Of a DNA stretch of 64,000 nt, positions 45,104 through 52,596 are shown in pieces. The stretch is from the NCBI RefSeq assembly GCF_010550695.1, contig NZ_JAAGOB010000007.1, positions 186,001 through 250,000 on the forward strand, read 5' to 3'. Source of the stretch: Phytoactinopolyspora alkaliphila. Its GTDB lineage: Bacteria; Actinomycetota; Actinomycetes; Jiangellales; Jiangellaceae. Within the stretch, counting starts at the first letter, position 1; the number at the start of each line of letters is the position of its first letter. The notes under the pieces are model-generated. The model searched no databases and was not told the origin of the DNA. It worked only from the letters and a program-made list of their open reading frames with translations. A program made the position numbers and the translations under genes.

Positions 45104-46116
45104 GAAACACCGACGGTCCGGTCGACGTCGCACTGATCGGGGCGGGAGGCATCGCCGGCGTTCATCTGGCCGGATGGCTGGCCCTGGGCGCCCGCGTCCG
45201 GGTCTACTCGACGGCCGACGCGGAGCGACTGGTGGCCGGGCACCATCTCGCCGAGGTGGCGCCGAGCCTGCAACACGCGCTCGACGGTGCTGACGTCGTG
45301 GATGTCTGCACGCCGACTTTCGCCCACCCGGACGTCGTACTCGCCGCCGCGGCGGCCGGCTGCGACGTGGTCTGCGAGAAGCCACTCGCCTCCACCAGCG
45401 CCGTCGCGGCGGAGATGGTCGACGCCTGTGAGCGTGCCGGCGTGCGGATTTTTCCGGCGCACGTGGTGCGGTTCTTCCCCGAGTACACCGCCATGCAGCG
45501 GCACGTGGCCGCAGGCGGCGTCGGCGATATCGCCGTTCAGCGCTTCACCCGGTCCGGCTCCCGGCCGGTGCGGGACTGGTTCGCCGACGACGACCTCAGC
45601 GGCGGCATCGTCATGGACCAGATGATCCACGATCTCGACTTCGCCCGGTGGACCGCCGGCGAGGTGGAGCGCGTCTTCGCCCGCCGGGCCGTCGGCCCCG
45701 ACGAGGGCGGTGTCCGCGGCGTGGTGTCCGCGCAGGCGATCCTGACTCACGCCAGCGGCGCCGTCAGCTACGTGACCGGCACCTGGGCGGCGCCGGGATC
45801 CACGTTCCGCACGACGTTCGAGGTAGCCGGCACGGGCGGCATCGTTCACCACGATTCCGTGGCCCGGGCGCCGCTGGCGATCGACGGTGGAGCCGCGGGG
45901 GAGTCCCGGGGCCTGTTGCCGGGCACGGCGTTCACCGAGAGCCCGTTCCTCACGGAGCTGCGGGCATTCCTCACGGCGTTCCGCGGGGGACCACCGCCGC
46001 CGGTGAGCGCACACGACGGCGTGCAGGCGGTACGGCTCGCCGAGGCGGCCAACGCCTCGATCGCGAGCGGCCAGGCAGTTGAGCTGAGCAACGACGACGT
46101 GGAGGTTCTCGCATGA
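45100..46116 (+). CDS. Gfo/Idh/MocA oxidoreductase 2 of the sugar operon
   Basis: 338 residues. VALIGAGGIAGVHLAGWLAL is a classical Rossmann loop, CEKPLASTSAVAA the EKP motif, and VMDQMIHDLDFARW the catalytic His region. It is only distantly similar to its two neighbours, so it is not a recent tandem duplicate. The GTG start overlaps the preceding stop (GTGA). Confidence 0.88.
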   Translation: MRNTDGPVDVALIGAGGIAGVHLAGWLALGARVRVYSTADAERLVAGHHLAEVAPSLQHALDGADVVDVCTPTFAHPDVVLAAAAAGCDVVCEKPLASTSAVAAEMVDACERAGVRIFPAHVVRFFPEYTAMQRHVAAGGVGDIAVQRFTRSGSRPVRDWFADDDLSGGIVMDQMIHDLDFARWTAGEVERVFARRAVGPDEGGVRGVVSAQAILTHASGAVSYVTGTWAAPGSTFRTTFEVAGTGGIVHHDSVARAPLAIDGGAAGESRGLLPGTAFTESPFLTELRAFLTAFRGGPPPPVSAHDGVQAVRLAEAANASIASGQAVELSNDDVEVLA

Positions 46117-47117
46117 AGATCGGTGTGTTGTCCTTCGCCCACCTGCACGCGGCGTCGTACGTGCAGAATCTGCTCGCCATGCCGGACGTCGACGTGCTGG
46201 CGACCGACCCCGGGCATGCCGAGCGTCCCGGTGAGAGCGGCGGTCCCGAACTGGCGGCCGAGTTCGGCGTCGACTACGTCGACAGCATCGACGGGTTGCT
46301 GGCCTGGCGTCCCGATGGCGTCGTCGTCTGCTCGGAGAACGCCCACCACCGAGCACACGTCGAGCGCGCCGCCGCCGCGGGAGCGCACGTGCTCTGCGAG
46401 AAGCCGCTGGCCACGTCGGTGGCCGACGCGGAGGCGATGGTGCGTGCGTGTGCCGAGGCCGGAGTCCACCTGATGGTGGCGTACCCAGTGCGGTTCTCTC
46501 CGGCGTTCACGGCGTTGCGTGAGGCGGTGGAGAAGGGTGCGGTGGGCGCGGTACGGGCGATTACCGGGACCAACAACGGCCGGCTGCCTGCCGGGCGGGC
46601 GTGGTTCACCGATCCGGCGCTTGCCGGAGGCGGAGCCATGACCGATCACACTGTGCATGTCGCTGACCTCGTCGACTCGCTGCTGTCCGGAACTCCGGCG
46701 GTCAGCGTCTACGCCCAGAGCAACCGGGTGCTGCATCACGACGACGTCTCGGTGGAGACGGCGGGCCTGGTCTCGGTCGAATATGAGAACGGCGTGGTGA
46801 TGACCGTCGACTGCAGCTGGTCCAAGCCGGATACCTACCCGACGTGGGGCGGGCTGACCCTGCAGGTGGTCGGCTCGGCCGGCGTGGCGGACATGGACGC
46901 GTTCGGGCAGCGTGTGGACGGGTTCGCTGCCGAGCAGGGGACCCAGGTCTGGCTGCCGTACGGCGCCGGCGCCGACGACGCGCTGCTGGACGCGTTCCTC
47001 GAAGGCATCCGCACGGGCGTACCGCCACAGCCTGACGGCATGGTGGGTGTGCGCACCGCACAGATCGTGGAGGCGGGTTACGCCTCTGCCGCATCGGGCC
47101 AGCCTGTCCGCCTCTGA
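46113..47117 (+). CDS. Gfo/Idh/MocA oxidoreductase 3 of the sugar operon
   Basis: 334 residues. The N terminus MKIGVLSFAHLHAASYVQNL replaces the usual GxGxxG loop with SFAHLHA; a known sub-branch of the family has this start. CEKPLATSVADAEAMV and MTDHTVHVADLVDSL hold the EKP Lys and the His. Its start overlaps the previous stop (ATGA). It ends the operon, followed by a strong hairpin. A role in a different step from the first two, such as reducing a keto intermediate, is an inference. Confidence 0.86.
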   Translation: MKIGVLSFAHLHAASYVQNLLAMPDVDVLATDPGHAERPGESGGPELAAEFGVDYVDSIDGLLAWRPDGVVVCSENAHHRAHVERAAAAGAHVLCEKPLATSVADAEAMVRACAEAGVHLMVAYPVRFSPAFTALREAVEKGAVGAVRAITGTNNGRLPAGRAWFTDPALAGGGAMTDHTVHVADLVDSLLSGTPAVSVYAQSNRVLHHDDVSVETAGLVSVEYENGVVMTVDCSWSKPDTYPTWGGLTLQVVGSAGVADMDAFGQRVDGFAAEQGTQVWLPYGAGADDALLDAFLEGIRTGVPPQPDGMVGVRTAQIVEAGYASAASGQPVRL

Positions 47118-47142
47118 CCGCCGTCGGGAAATCGGTCGTTGT

Positions 47143-47182
47143 GTCCTGCAGGCCGTGGCCCCCACGCCACGGTGTGCAGGAC
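47143..47182. terminator. Strong bidirectional hairpin terminator
   Basis: GTCCTGCA..CCGTGGC (47143-47159) pairs with GCCACGG..TGCAGGAC (47166-47182), a 15-bp stem with one 2-nt internal mismatch and a 6-nt loop. It is between the convergent Gfo operon and the ammonia-lyase-like gene. Confidence 0.8.
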
Positions 47183-47211
47183 GCTGCGCCGCGACCGGCG
47201 GGCAGAGTTCG

Positions 47212-48738
47212 TCACGACGAGCCCGCGAACCGCTTCCGCAGGAGTTCGGTGACGCGGCGGTGAACGTCACCCGGCAGCGTGCCTGTGGGTATTCGGCCGA
47301 GTTCCTCATGCAAGGCGGCGACGAGCTGCCGGGTACCCGTACCCAGCCGATCGGGGACCACCGGGCCCAGGAGGGTGACCGCGATCAGCAACTCGACGAC
47401 GAGTAGATCCTCGACGATGCCGGCTGCCTGCTCCGTCATCGTGAGTGCTTCGGCTGCGTTGGATGCGTGGTCCTCGATGGCGAGATCGAGCGGGGGGACG
47501 TCGAGCGTCACCGGCTGGGCAAGGTGACGCAGCCGGGTGTAGCGCGCCGCGGCCGGGTAGCGCAGCCCGAGGCCGGCGAACGCCGGGGGCGCGCCGTCGG
47601 CCAGTGGGGGACCAGTGGCGTCCGCGCCGGGCGTCCCGAGCGACGTGACCGCGGTGTCCCACAGGTGACCCATCCGCCGCTCGGAGAGCAAACCGACGTG
47701 GCCCAGGGCGACACGCAATGACTCCGCTGCCAGCGCGACGTTCATTGGGTGGAAGTTGCCGTTCGAGAGAACTCGCCTCGATGCGACGTCGACGAGCGGA
47801 TTGTCGGAGGCAGCGTTCAACTCGGCCACCACCGCGTCGGCGGCGGCCATCAGAACGTCCCTGCATGCCCCGTGGACCTGCGGAACCACGCGGAAGCTGA
47901 GTGGGTCCTGGACCGACAGGCCGGTGGCGGCGTCTGCCTGAGAGCCGCCCGACAGCGCACGCCGAATCCGCTCCGAGGTGATCTCCTGCCCCTTGCTCCC
48001 GCGCGCCGATGCGACCGCGGACTCGACGACGGAAGGGTTGGCATGCACGGCCTGCATCGAGGTGGCGACGATGAGGTCTGCCAGTGTCAGCAACCGATCC
48101 AAACGGCGGACGAGCAGCGCCCCGTACCCAACCGACAGCGCATTCGATGACATGAGCGCCAGAGCGTCCTTGGGCTCCAGCGTCACGGGCGCGAGATCTG
48201 CCGCCTGAAGGGCCTCAGCGGCACTCAACTGGCGCCCGTCCATCTCCACGTCGCCTCGTCCCAGCAGGACCCGTGCGACCAACGCGAGTTGCCCGAGATC
48301 ACCCGCGCCCACCGAGCCGTCGCGGGGGATCAGCGGGTGGATCCGATGGTTGAGCAGGGCGGCAAGGCTCTCGGCCACCGCGACGGAGACACCCGCACCA
48401 CCTCGTGCGAAGCCATTCAGGCGTGCCGCCATGCCAGCCCGGATCCGTTGCGCCGGTAACGGAGGACCCATCGCTCCGACGTGCATTTCGACGAGCACCG
48501 GCTGCCACGCGCGGAGGTCGGCCAGCGGCAGTCGTTCGTCCCGTGCATGACCGACACTCGTCGTCACCCCATAGATCGCCTCGCCACGGGCGATCGCCTC
48601 ATCGAGCACACGGCGGCTTTCGGCGATGCGTTCAATCGCATCAACTGTCAACTCGACCGACGCGCCGTCGGCGACAGAAATGAGCTCGTCAAGTGTCATT
48701 GGATCGGCTGAGATCCGGACGGAGCCTGCTGAGACCAT
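47212..48738 (-). CDS. Aromatic amino acid ammonia-lyase homologue lacking the MIO Ser
   Basis: 508 residues. The fold is that of histidine/phenylalanine ammonia-lyases: IYGVTTSVGHARDER near 55-69, ALMSSNALSVGYGALL, DPLSFRVVPQVHGACRDV, ELNAASDNPLVD and LSNGNFHPMNVALA. In functional enzymes GSVGASGDLAPLA cyclises Ala-Ser-Gly into the MIO electrophile. Here residues 141-152 read GSVGAGDLGQLA, one residue shorter, with no Ser. MIO therefore cannot form in the usual way, and the protein may have a different reaction or be non-catalytic. ATG 48738 has GGAGGG upstream. A same-strand DUF4037 gene lies 83 nt upstream. Confidence 0.85.
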   Translation of the reverse strand: MVSAGSVRISADPMTLDELISVADGASVELTVDAIERIAESRRVLDEAIARGEAIYGVTTSVGHARDERLPLADLRAWQPVLVEMHVGAMGPPLPAQRIRAGMAARLNGFARGGAGVSVAVAESLAALLNHRIHPLIPRDGSVGAGDLGQLALVARVLLGRGDVEMDGRQLSAAEALQAADLAPVTLEPKDALALMSSNALSVGYGALLVRRLDRLLTLADLIVATSMQAVHANPSVVESAVASARGSKGQEITSERIRRALSGGSQADAATGLSVQDPLSFRVVPQVHGACRDVLMAAADAVVAELNAASDNPLVDVASRRVLSNGNFHPMNVALAAESLRVALGHVGLLSERRMGHLWDTAVTSLGTPGADATGPPLADGAPPAFAGLGLRYPAAARYTRLRHLAQPVTLDVPPLDLAIEDHASNAAEALTMTEQAAGIVEDLLVVELLIAVTLLGPVVPDRLGTGTRQLVAALHEELGRIPTGTLPGDVHRRVTELLRKRFAGSS

Positions 48739-48821
48739 CGGCCCTCCACCGCACGTGGTGCGACAACCAGCTACGCCTTGACTTCTACCACGACGTGGGC
48801 CCTCGTTGTCAGCTAACGGCA

Positions 48822-49886
48822 CTAGTTCTCAGGGCGCTCGCGGCTGGGGCCCGTGGACCGCTCGTCGGCATAGAGCGCTACGAGCCGCCGTGCGCGCCCT
48901 TGTGCGAGAACGTCGGTGGCATCCACGAACTGGTCCACCGACCCCACGAGCGGCAACTGCCGGAGGAAGCCGTCGGCTATTCCGGCCCGACAGGCGTGCG
49001 CGAACCGTTCGCTGGCCAGAACCCGGAACGGCCGGTTGTGAAACGGGCGCACGCGGGCGTCGAGGGGCTCGTGCAGACCGAGCTCGTTGTGCCGGCGCGC
49101 AAGCAGCTCGAAGGCTTCCACAAGTGCCTCCTGGCGTACCGGGAAGCCGGTCGCGGCGATCGCGGCTTCGAGCGGAGCATGAAGATCGGCCGCTACCGGC
49201 AGCGCCGCGAAGGCGGTACCGAACCACTTGGAGTACGGCCAGTAGGTCCGCTCGATCAGGAACGCGAGGCGCATCAGCTCGCGAACCAGGCGGCCGGCGA
49301 CGAGCTGGGACCCGAGCTGGTCACCGACCTCCGCCGTGCGCCCGACGAAGTGCTCCTCCTGGCTGAGCCGCTGCCACTGGCAGGCGAGAATCCACCGCCA
49401 TACATGATCCGGGTAGTAGGCGAGCGCTTCGCGCACAGACCCGAGCTCGCCGTCCGGGTCCGCGTACACGGCGCCGCGCACCACGCCGAGCAGCTGCTGC
49501 TGAGGAACGACGAGCCAGTCGACGACGCGCATGACCGGCCGCGGATCCAGCCCGAGCTGGCCGGCGAGCCACGAGCCGATGTCGACGACCTCGACGTGGT
49601 GCTGGACCCGCTCGTCGTCCCACCCGTAGGCGACGTCCCAGCCGCGGAAGGTCGCCGGGAGCCCGTCGTCGAGCACCTGGGTGACGGCGCTGACGTCGTG
49701 GTTGTCCACGAAGATCTGCAGCCGCGGGCCCCAGCCATGATCCGTGGACCGAGAGGTGTCGTAGCCCAGGACGTCTGAGCCCCAGCCCAGCAAGGCGGCG
49801 CTGTGCCGGAATGGCCGGATCAGAGGTTCGACGACATCCGCATAGAAGGCGGCGTTGAGTTCGAGTCCGGGCGTGAAGTCGGCCAT
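48822..49886 (-). CDS. DUF4037 domain protein (nucleotidyltransferase-like)
   Basis: 354 residues. The N terminus (ELNAAFYADVVEPLIR, AALLGWGSDVLGYDTSRSTDHGWGPRLQIF) is a minimal nucleotidyltransferase fold: GSDVLGYD and DHGWGPRLQ resemble the GS...D-x-D metal site. The C-terminal DUF4037 part is helical (YPDHVWRWILACQWQRLSQEEHFVGRTAEVGD; LMRLAFLIERTYWPYSKWFG). The substrate is unknown; aminoglycoside or similar small-molecule transfer is a family-level guess. ATG 49886 is the only reasonable start. Confidence 0.85.
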   Translation of the reverse strand: MADFTPGLELNAAFYADVVEPLIRPFRHSAALLGWGSDVLGYDTSRSTDHGWGPRLQIFVDNHDVSAVTQVLDDGLPATFRGWDVAYGWDDERVQHHVEVVDIGSWLAGQLGLDPRPVMRVVDWLVVPQQQLLGVVRGAVYADPDGELGSVREALAYYPDHVWRWILACQWQRLSQEEHFVGRTAEVGDQLGSQLVAGRLVRELMRLAFLIERTYWPYSKWFGTAFAALPVAADLHAPLEAAIAATGFPVRQEALVEAFELLARRHNELGLHEPLDARVRPFHNRPFRVLASERFAHACRAGIADGFLRQLPLVGSVDQFVDATDVLAQGRARRLVALYADERSTGPSRERPEN

Positions 49887-50042
49887 GCGGTCACGCGCCG
49901 TGACAGGCCGTGGTGAGTTGCGGATCGGTGCGATCGGACTGGCACATGTGCATACGCCGGACCGTAGCGAGGCGCCGCGGCAGCCTCAACAAGTTTTCCG
50001 CACGTTGTGGTCATGCTGGCTCGCGTGGTAGCTGCGCTGACC

Positions 50043-50062
50043 TACTACGACGTCGCGTAGTA
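50043..50062. promoter_or_regulatory. TACTACG-N6-CGTAGTA dyad
   Basis: Seven-base arms around ACGTCG, partly overlapping a possible -10 (TAGTAT, 50058-50063), 49 nt before the ATG at 50112. The form resembles BlaI/CopY-type operators. The rest of the 225-bp gap shows nothing else. Confidence 0.45.
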
Positions 50063-50111
50063 TCGATGGGGAATTCCATCATGACGGCCAACGGAGAGGA
50101 CGCGAGGAACG

Positions 50112-50489
50112 ATGACGGCAGTGACGCTCGTAGTTGGAGGTCTGCTGACGCTGGCGGGGATCATCGCGTATGTCGCGACCGATGCGGCGAGCATGACGGC
50201 GTTGATCCCCAGCGCGGTGGGCATCCTGATCGCGATCTGTGGGTTTCTCGCGCTCAAAGAGCCACTGCGCAAGCACGCGCTGCATGCGGCCATGGTGGTC
50301 GCATTGCTGGGCGCGCTCGGCTCATTGATGAACGTCGCCAAGATCGGTGACCTGATCGACGGCACCGCGGAACGACCCGGAGCGATCATCGTCAGCATCA
50401 TCATGCTCGTGGTGCTCGTCGGATACCTTGTGCTCGGGATGCGGTCCTTCCGCAACGCGCGCCGGCAACGGGTGGGGGAGAGCAGCTAG
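50112..50489 (+). CDS. Small four-helix membrane protein
   Basis: 125 residues with hydrophobic segments at about 3-22, 29-49, 56-75 and 90-110, and a basic C terminus (SFRNARRQRVGESS). The pattern is that of small actinobacterial membrane proteins without an assigned role. GAGGAA precedes the ATG. Confidence 0.75.
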   Translation: MTAVTLVVGGLLTLAGIIAYVATDAASMTALIPSAVGILIAICGFLALKEPLRKHALHAAMVVALLGALGSLMNVAKIGDLIDGTAERPGAIIVSIIMLVVLVGYLVLGMRSFRNARRQRVGESS

Positions 50490-50563
50490 CCGACCGCATG
50501 GTCGCGCCGCGTGTCGGCCGTGGATGTCGGCCCCCAGGAGATTCCTGGCGCGGATGCGCCGCG

Positions 50564-51520
50564 CTACGTCCCGGCGAGCCGTTCCACCACCGGCGCCAGC
50601 GGATCGATCTCGCCCACCATGATGGAGCTGATGCCGAACCGCTCGCGCATTTCGATGAACTTCTGCGTCAGGCCGTCGATAGAGCCGATGAACGCGTGTG
50701 GTGACTCCAGCACGTCGTCGGCGGTGACTTCCACACCCGTCCGCTTGGACAGCTGCTCGGCGCGTTCCTTGGCGGCTGGCCGGGCCTGGTTGGTGACGAT
50801 CACTGGACCGGCGGTGGGGTAGGCGTTCAGTTCGATCTGATCGAAGCGGTCACCGGCGGCTGCTTTGATCCATGCGATCTTCTCCTCGGTGCCCGCCGCG
50901 GTGATGCTGTGCGGATCCGGCACGGTGCCGTCCTTCGCGGTACGCATGAGTCGTGGGGCCAGGCCGATGATGTCAGCCTGCTGCCCCGCCATGGTGAGGA
51001 TCTTGCGGCCGCCTCCTCCCACGAAGATGGGCGGGTGCGGCCGCTGCGTGGGCTTGGGGAAGCCGTCGTGTCCGGCGATCGTGTAATGCGTGCCGTCGAA
51101 CGAGAACGGGCCCTCGCCGAAGCATCCCTTCAGCACGGCTATGGCCTCGCCGAGTCGTTCGACCCTGGTGCCCGCGGGATCGAAGCGGACCCCGACGGCG
51201 TCGTACTCGGCGCGGTTCCAGCCGGCGCCGATCCCGATCTCCAGGCGCCCGCCGGACAAGACGTCAAGACTGGCGAGGTCCTGGGCGAGGACCGCCGGAT
51301 GGCGAAGATCCACATTGAACACGAAGGTGCCGACTCGCACTCTCTCGGTGACGGCCGCCACCATGGTGAGCAGTGGAATCGGAGCGTGCTGCTCGATGAG
51401 GTGGTCCGGCAGGACGAGGACGTCGTAACCGATGGCCTCCGCGCGGCGAGAGGTCTCGGTGAGCTCACGAGTACCGGCCACGCCGGGAGCGACGTGACCG
51501 AGGAAACGGAAGGGGCGCAT
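50564..51520 (-). CDS. LLM class F420-dependent oxidoreductase
   Basis: 318 residues. The luciferase-like fold is shown by FRFLGHVAPGVAGTRELTE, VLVLPDHLIEQHAPIPLLTMVA, ATERVRVGT-type TERVRVGTFVFNVDLRHPAVLAQDLASLDVLSGGR and GIGAGWNRAEYDAVGV. The spacing matches F420-utilising actinobacterial members. It would transfer hydride between F420 and an unknown small molecule. ATG 51520 (MRPFRFLG) is chosen from the family N terminus; the ribosome site is weak. Confidence 0.9.
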   Translation of the reverse strand: MRPFRFLGHVAPGVAGTRELTETSRRAEAIGYDVLVLPDHLIEQHAPIPLLTMVAAVTERVRVGTFVFNVDLRHPAVLAQDLASLDVLSGGRLEIGIGAGWNRAEYDAVGVRFDPAGTRVERLGEAIAVLKGCFGEGPFSFDGTHYTIAGHDGFPKPTQRPHPPIFVGGGGRKILTMAGQQADIIGLAPRLMRTAKDGTVPDPHSITAAGTEEKIAWIKAAAGDRFDQIELNAYPTAGPVIVTNQARPAAKERAEQLSKRTGVEVTADDVLESPHAFIGSIDGLTQKFIEMRERFGISSIMVGEIDPLAPVVERLAGT

Positions 51521-51668
51521 ACGAGACACGATCTCATCCGTCCGGCAGGCCGGGACCGGCGCCAGCGGAACGGCGACCTGCTCGGCGCCTTGGTAGTCTC
51601 GGGTCGCCCGTGTGAGTGGACGGTACGTGGGTTCCACGGTGAGCGGACGTCCGGGGAGGCATGGCGAC

Positions 51669-51898
51669 GTGGCGGAGAGCACTGTTGTGCTCGGCTTCCC
51701 CTTTCGAGGGCGCTGGCTGGCGCGCAACAGCCCGGCTCGCCGGGTACCCAGCCACGGCACGCATGCGTTCGGCGTGACATATGCCATCGACTTCATCGCC
51801 GTCGACGATCGCGGGCAACCACGTGGTCATCGCGCTCGGTGGCGGTGGGCCATCGTGGACGCCTAGGTCGCGGGGTCGGAACGGTCAGCGACGACGAC
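51669..51898 (+). pseudogene. M23 peptidase family remnant
   Basis: From a GTG at 51669 one frame reads VVLGFPFRGRWLARNSPARRVPSHGTHAFGV then YAIDFIAVDDRG, the conserved N-terminal part of an actinobacterial M23 protein, including the zinc-binding SHGT...YAIDF. The frame then loses similarity and stops at 51866. In the next frame GNHVVIAL (51814-51837), which normally lies some 60-80 residues later, appears at once. A deletion plus frameshift has removed most of the catalytic domain, including the HxH. The following DHFR-like gene is on the other strand. Confidence 0.75.
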
Positions 51899-52480
51899 TC
51901 ACTTCACTATGCGGTACCTAAGATGGGTCGCCGACGGGGTGCTGACCACGTTCGCCACCTCGAGCTGAATGTGGCCATCACCCATGTGATCAAGAAGCCG
52001 GAGGCCTTCTCCGAAGACCACTGGCACCAGATGGATGCCGATCTCATCGACCAGTCCGGCCGAAACGAACTGACCCCCGATGTCCGGGCCACCCATCACG
52101 TAGATGTCCTTGTCGCCGGCGGCCTCGCGTGCCTGCCGTAGGGCGCTTTCGATCCCGTCGGTCACGAAGGTGTAGACGCCACCTTCGGGGACGTCGTCGG
52201 GCGGCTGATGTGTCACGACGAACAACGGCACCCGGGCGGCACCGGTCGGTCCGTTCGGCCCCCACCAGGAGATCGAGTCGTCGTAGGTCCGCCGCCCGCC
52301 GATGAAAGCGCCGCCTTCCGCCGCGGCGGCGGTCAGAAGTTCGCTGCTGGCCGGGTCGCTGCCCATCGCCCACTCGTGCAGGCGCTCACCGCCCTTGCCG
52401 AGCGGCTCCTCCGGCGTGCTGTCCGTCGCCTTGACGAACCCGTCGACTGACATGCTCATGTCAAAGATCACCTTGCCCAT
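51899..52480 (-). CDS. Dihydrofolate reductase/RibD C-terminal family protein
   Basis: 193 residues. MGKVIFDMSMSVDGFV, GGAFIGGRRTYDDSISWWG, VPLFVVTHQPPDDVPEGGVYTFV and YVMGGPDIGGQFVSAGLVDEI belong to the DHFR-like/RibD family. These small NADPH-dependent reductases are numerous in actinobacteria and their substrates are mostly unknown. GAGAGGAG precedes ATG 52480. It is divergent from the SARP regulator. Confidence 0.9.
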   Translation of the reverse strand: MGKVIFDMSMSVDGFVKATDSTPEEPLGKGGERLHEWAMGSDPASSELLTAAAAEGGAFIGGRRTYDDSISWWGPNGPTGAARVPLFVVTHQPPDDVPEGGVYTFVTDGIESALRQAREAAGDKDIYVMGGPDIGGQFVSAGLVDEIGIHLVPVVFGEGLRLLDHMGDGHIQLEVANVVSTPSATHLRYRIVK

Positions 52481-52520
52481 GGGACTCCTCTCGTGAACCG
52501 CTTGTGCGGTATGAACGCCA

Positions 52521-52590
52521 GAGTGGCAAACCTCGAGTGGCAAAGTTGTGTCAGAAGAGTGAAACTCGCTGCGCTCACGGAAGGGATACT
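52521..52590 (+). promoter_or_regulatory. SARP promoter region with GAGTGGCAAA direct repeats
   Basis: GAGTGGCAAA occurs at 52521-52530 and 52535-52544. SARP proteins bind direct repeats; this spacing (14 bp) is not the usual 11 or 22 bp. GATACT (52585-52590) is 6 nt before the GTG of the SARP gene, a leaderless-type -10. Confidence 0.45.
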
Positions 52591-52596
52591 GTCCGC

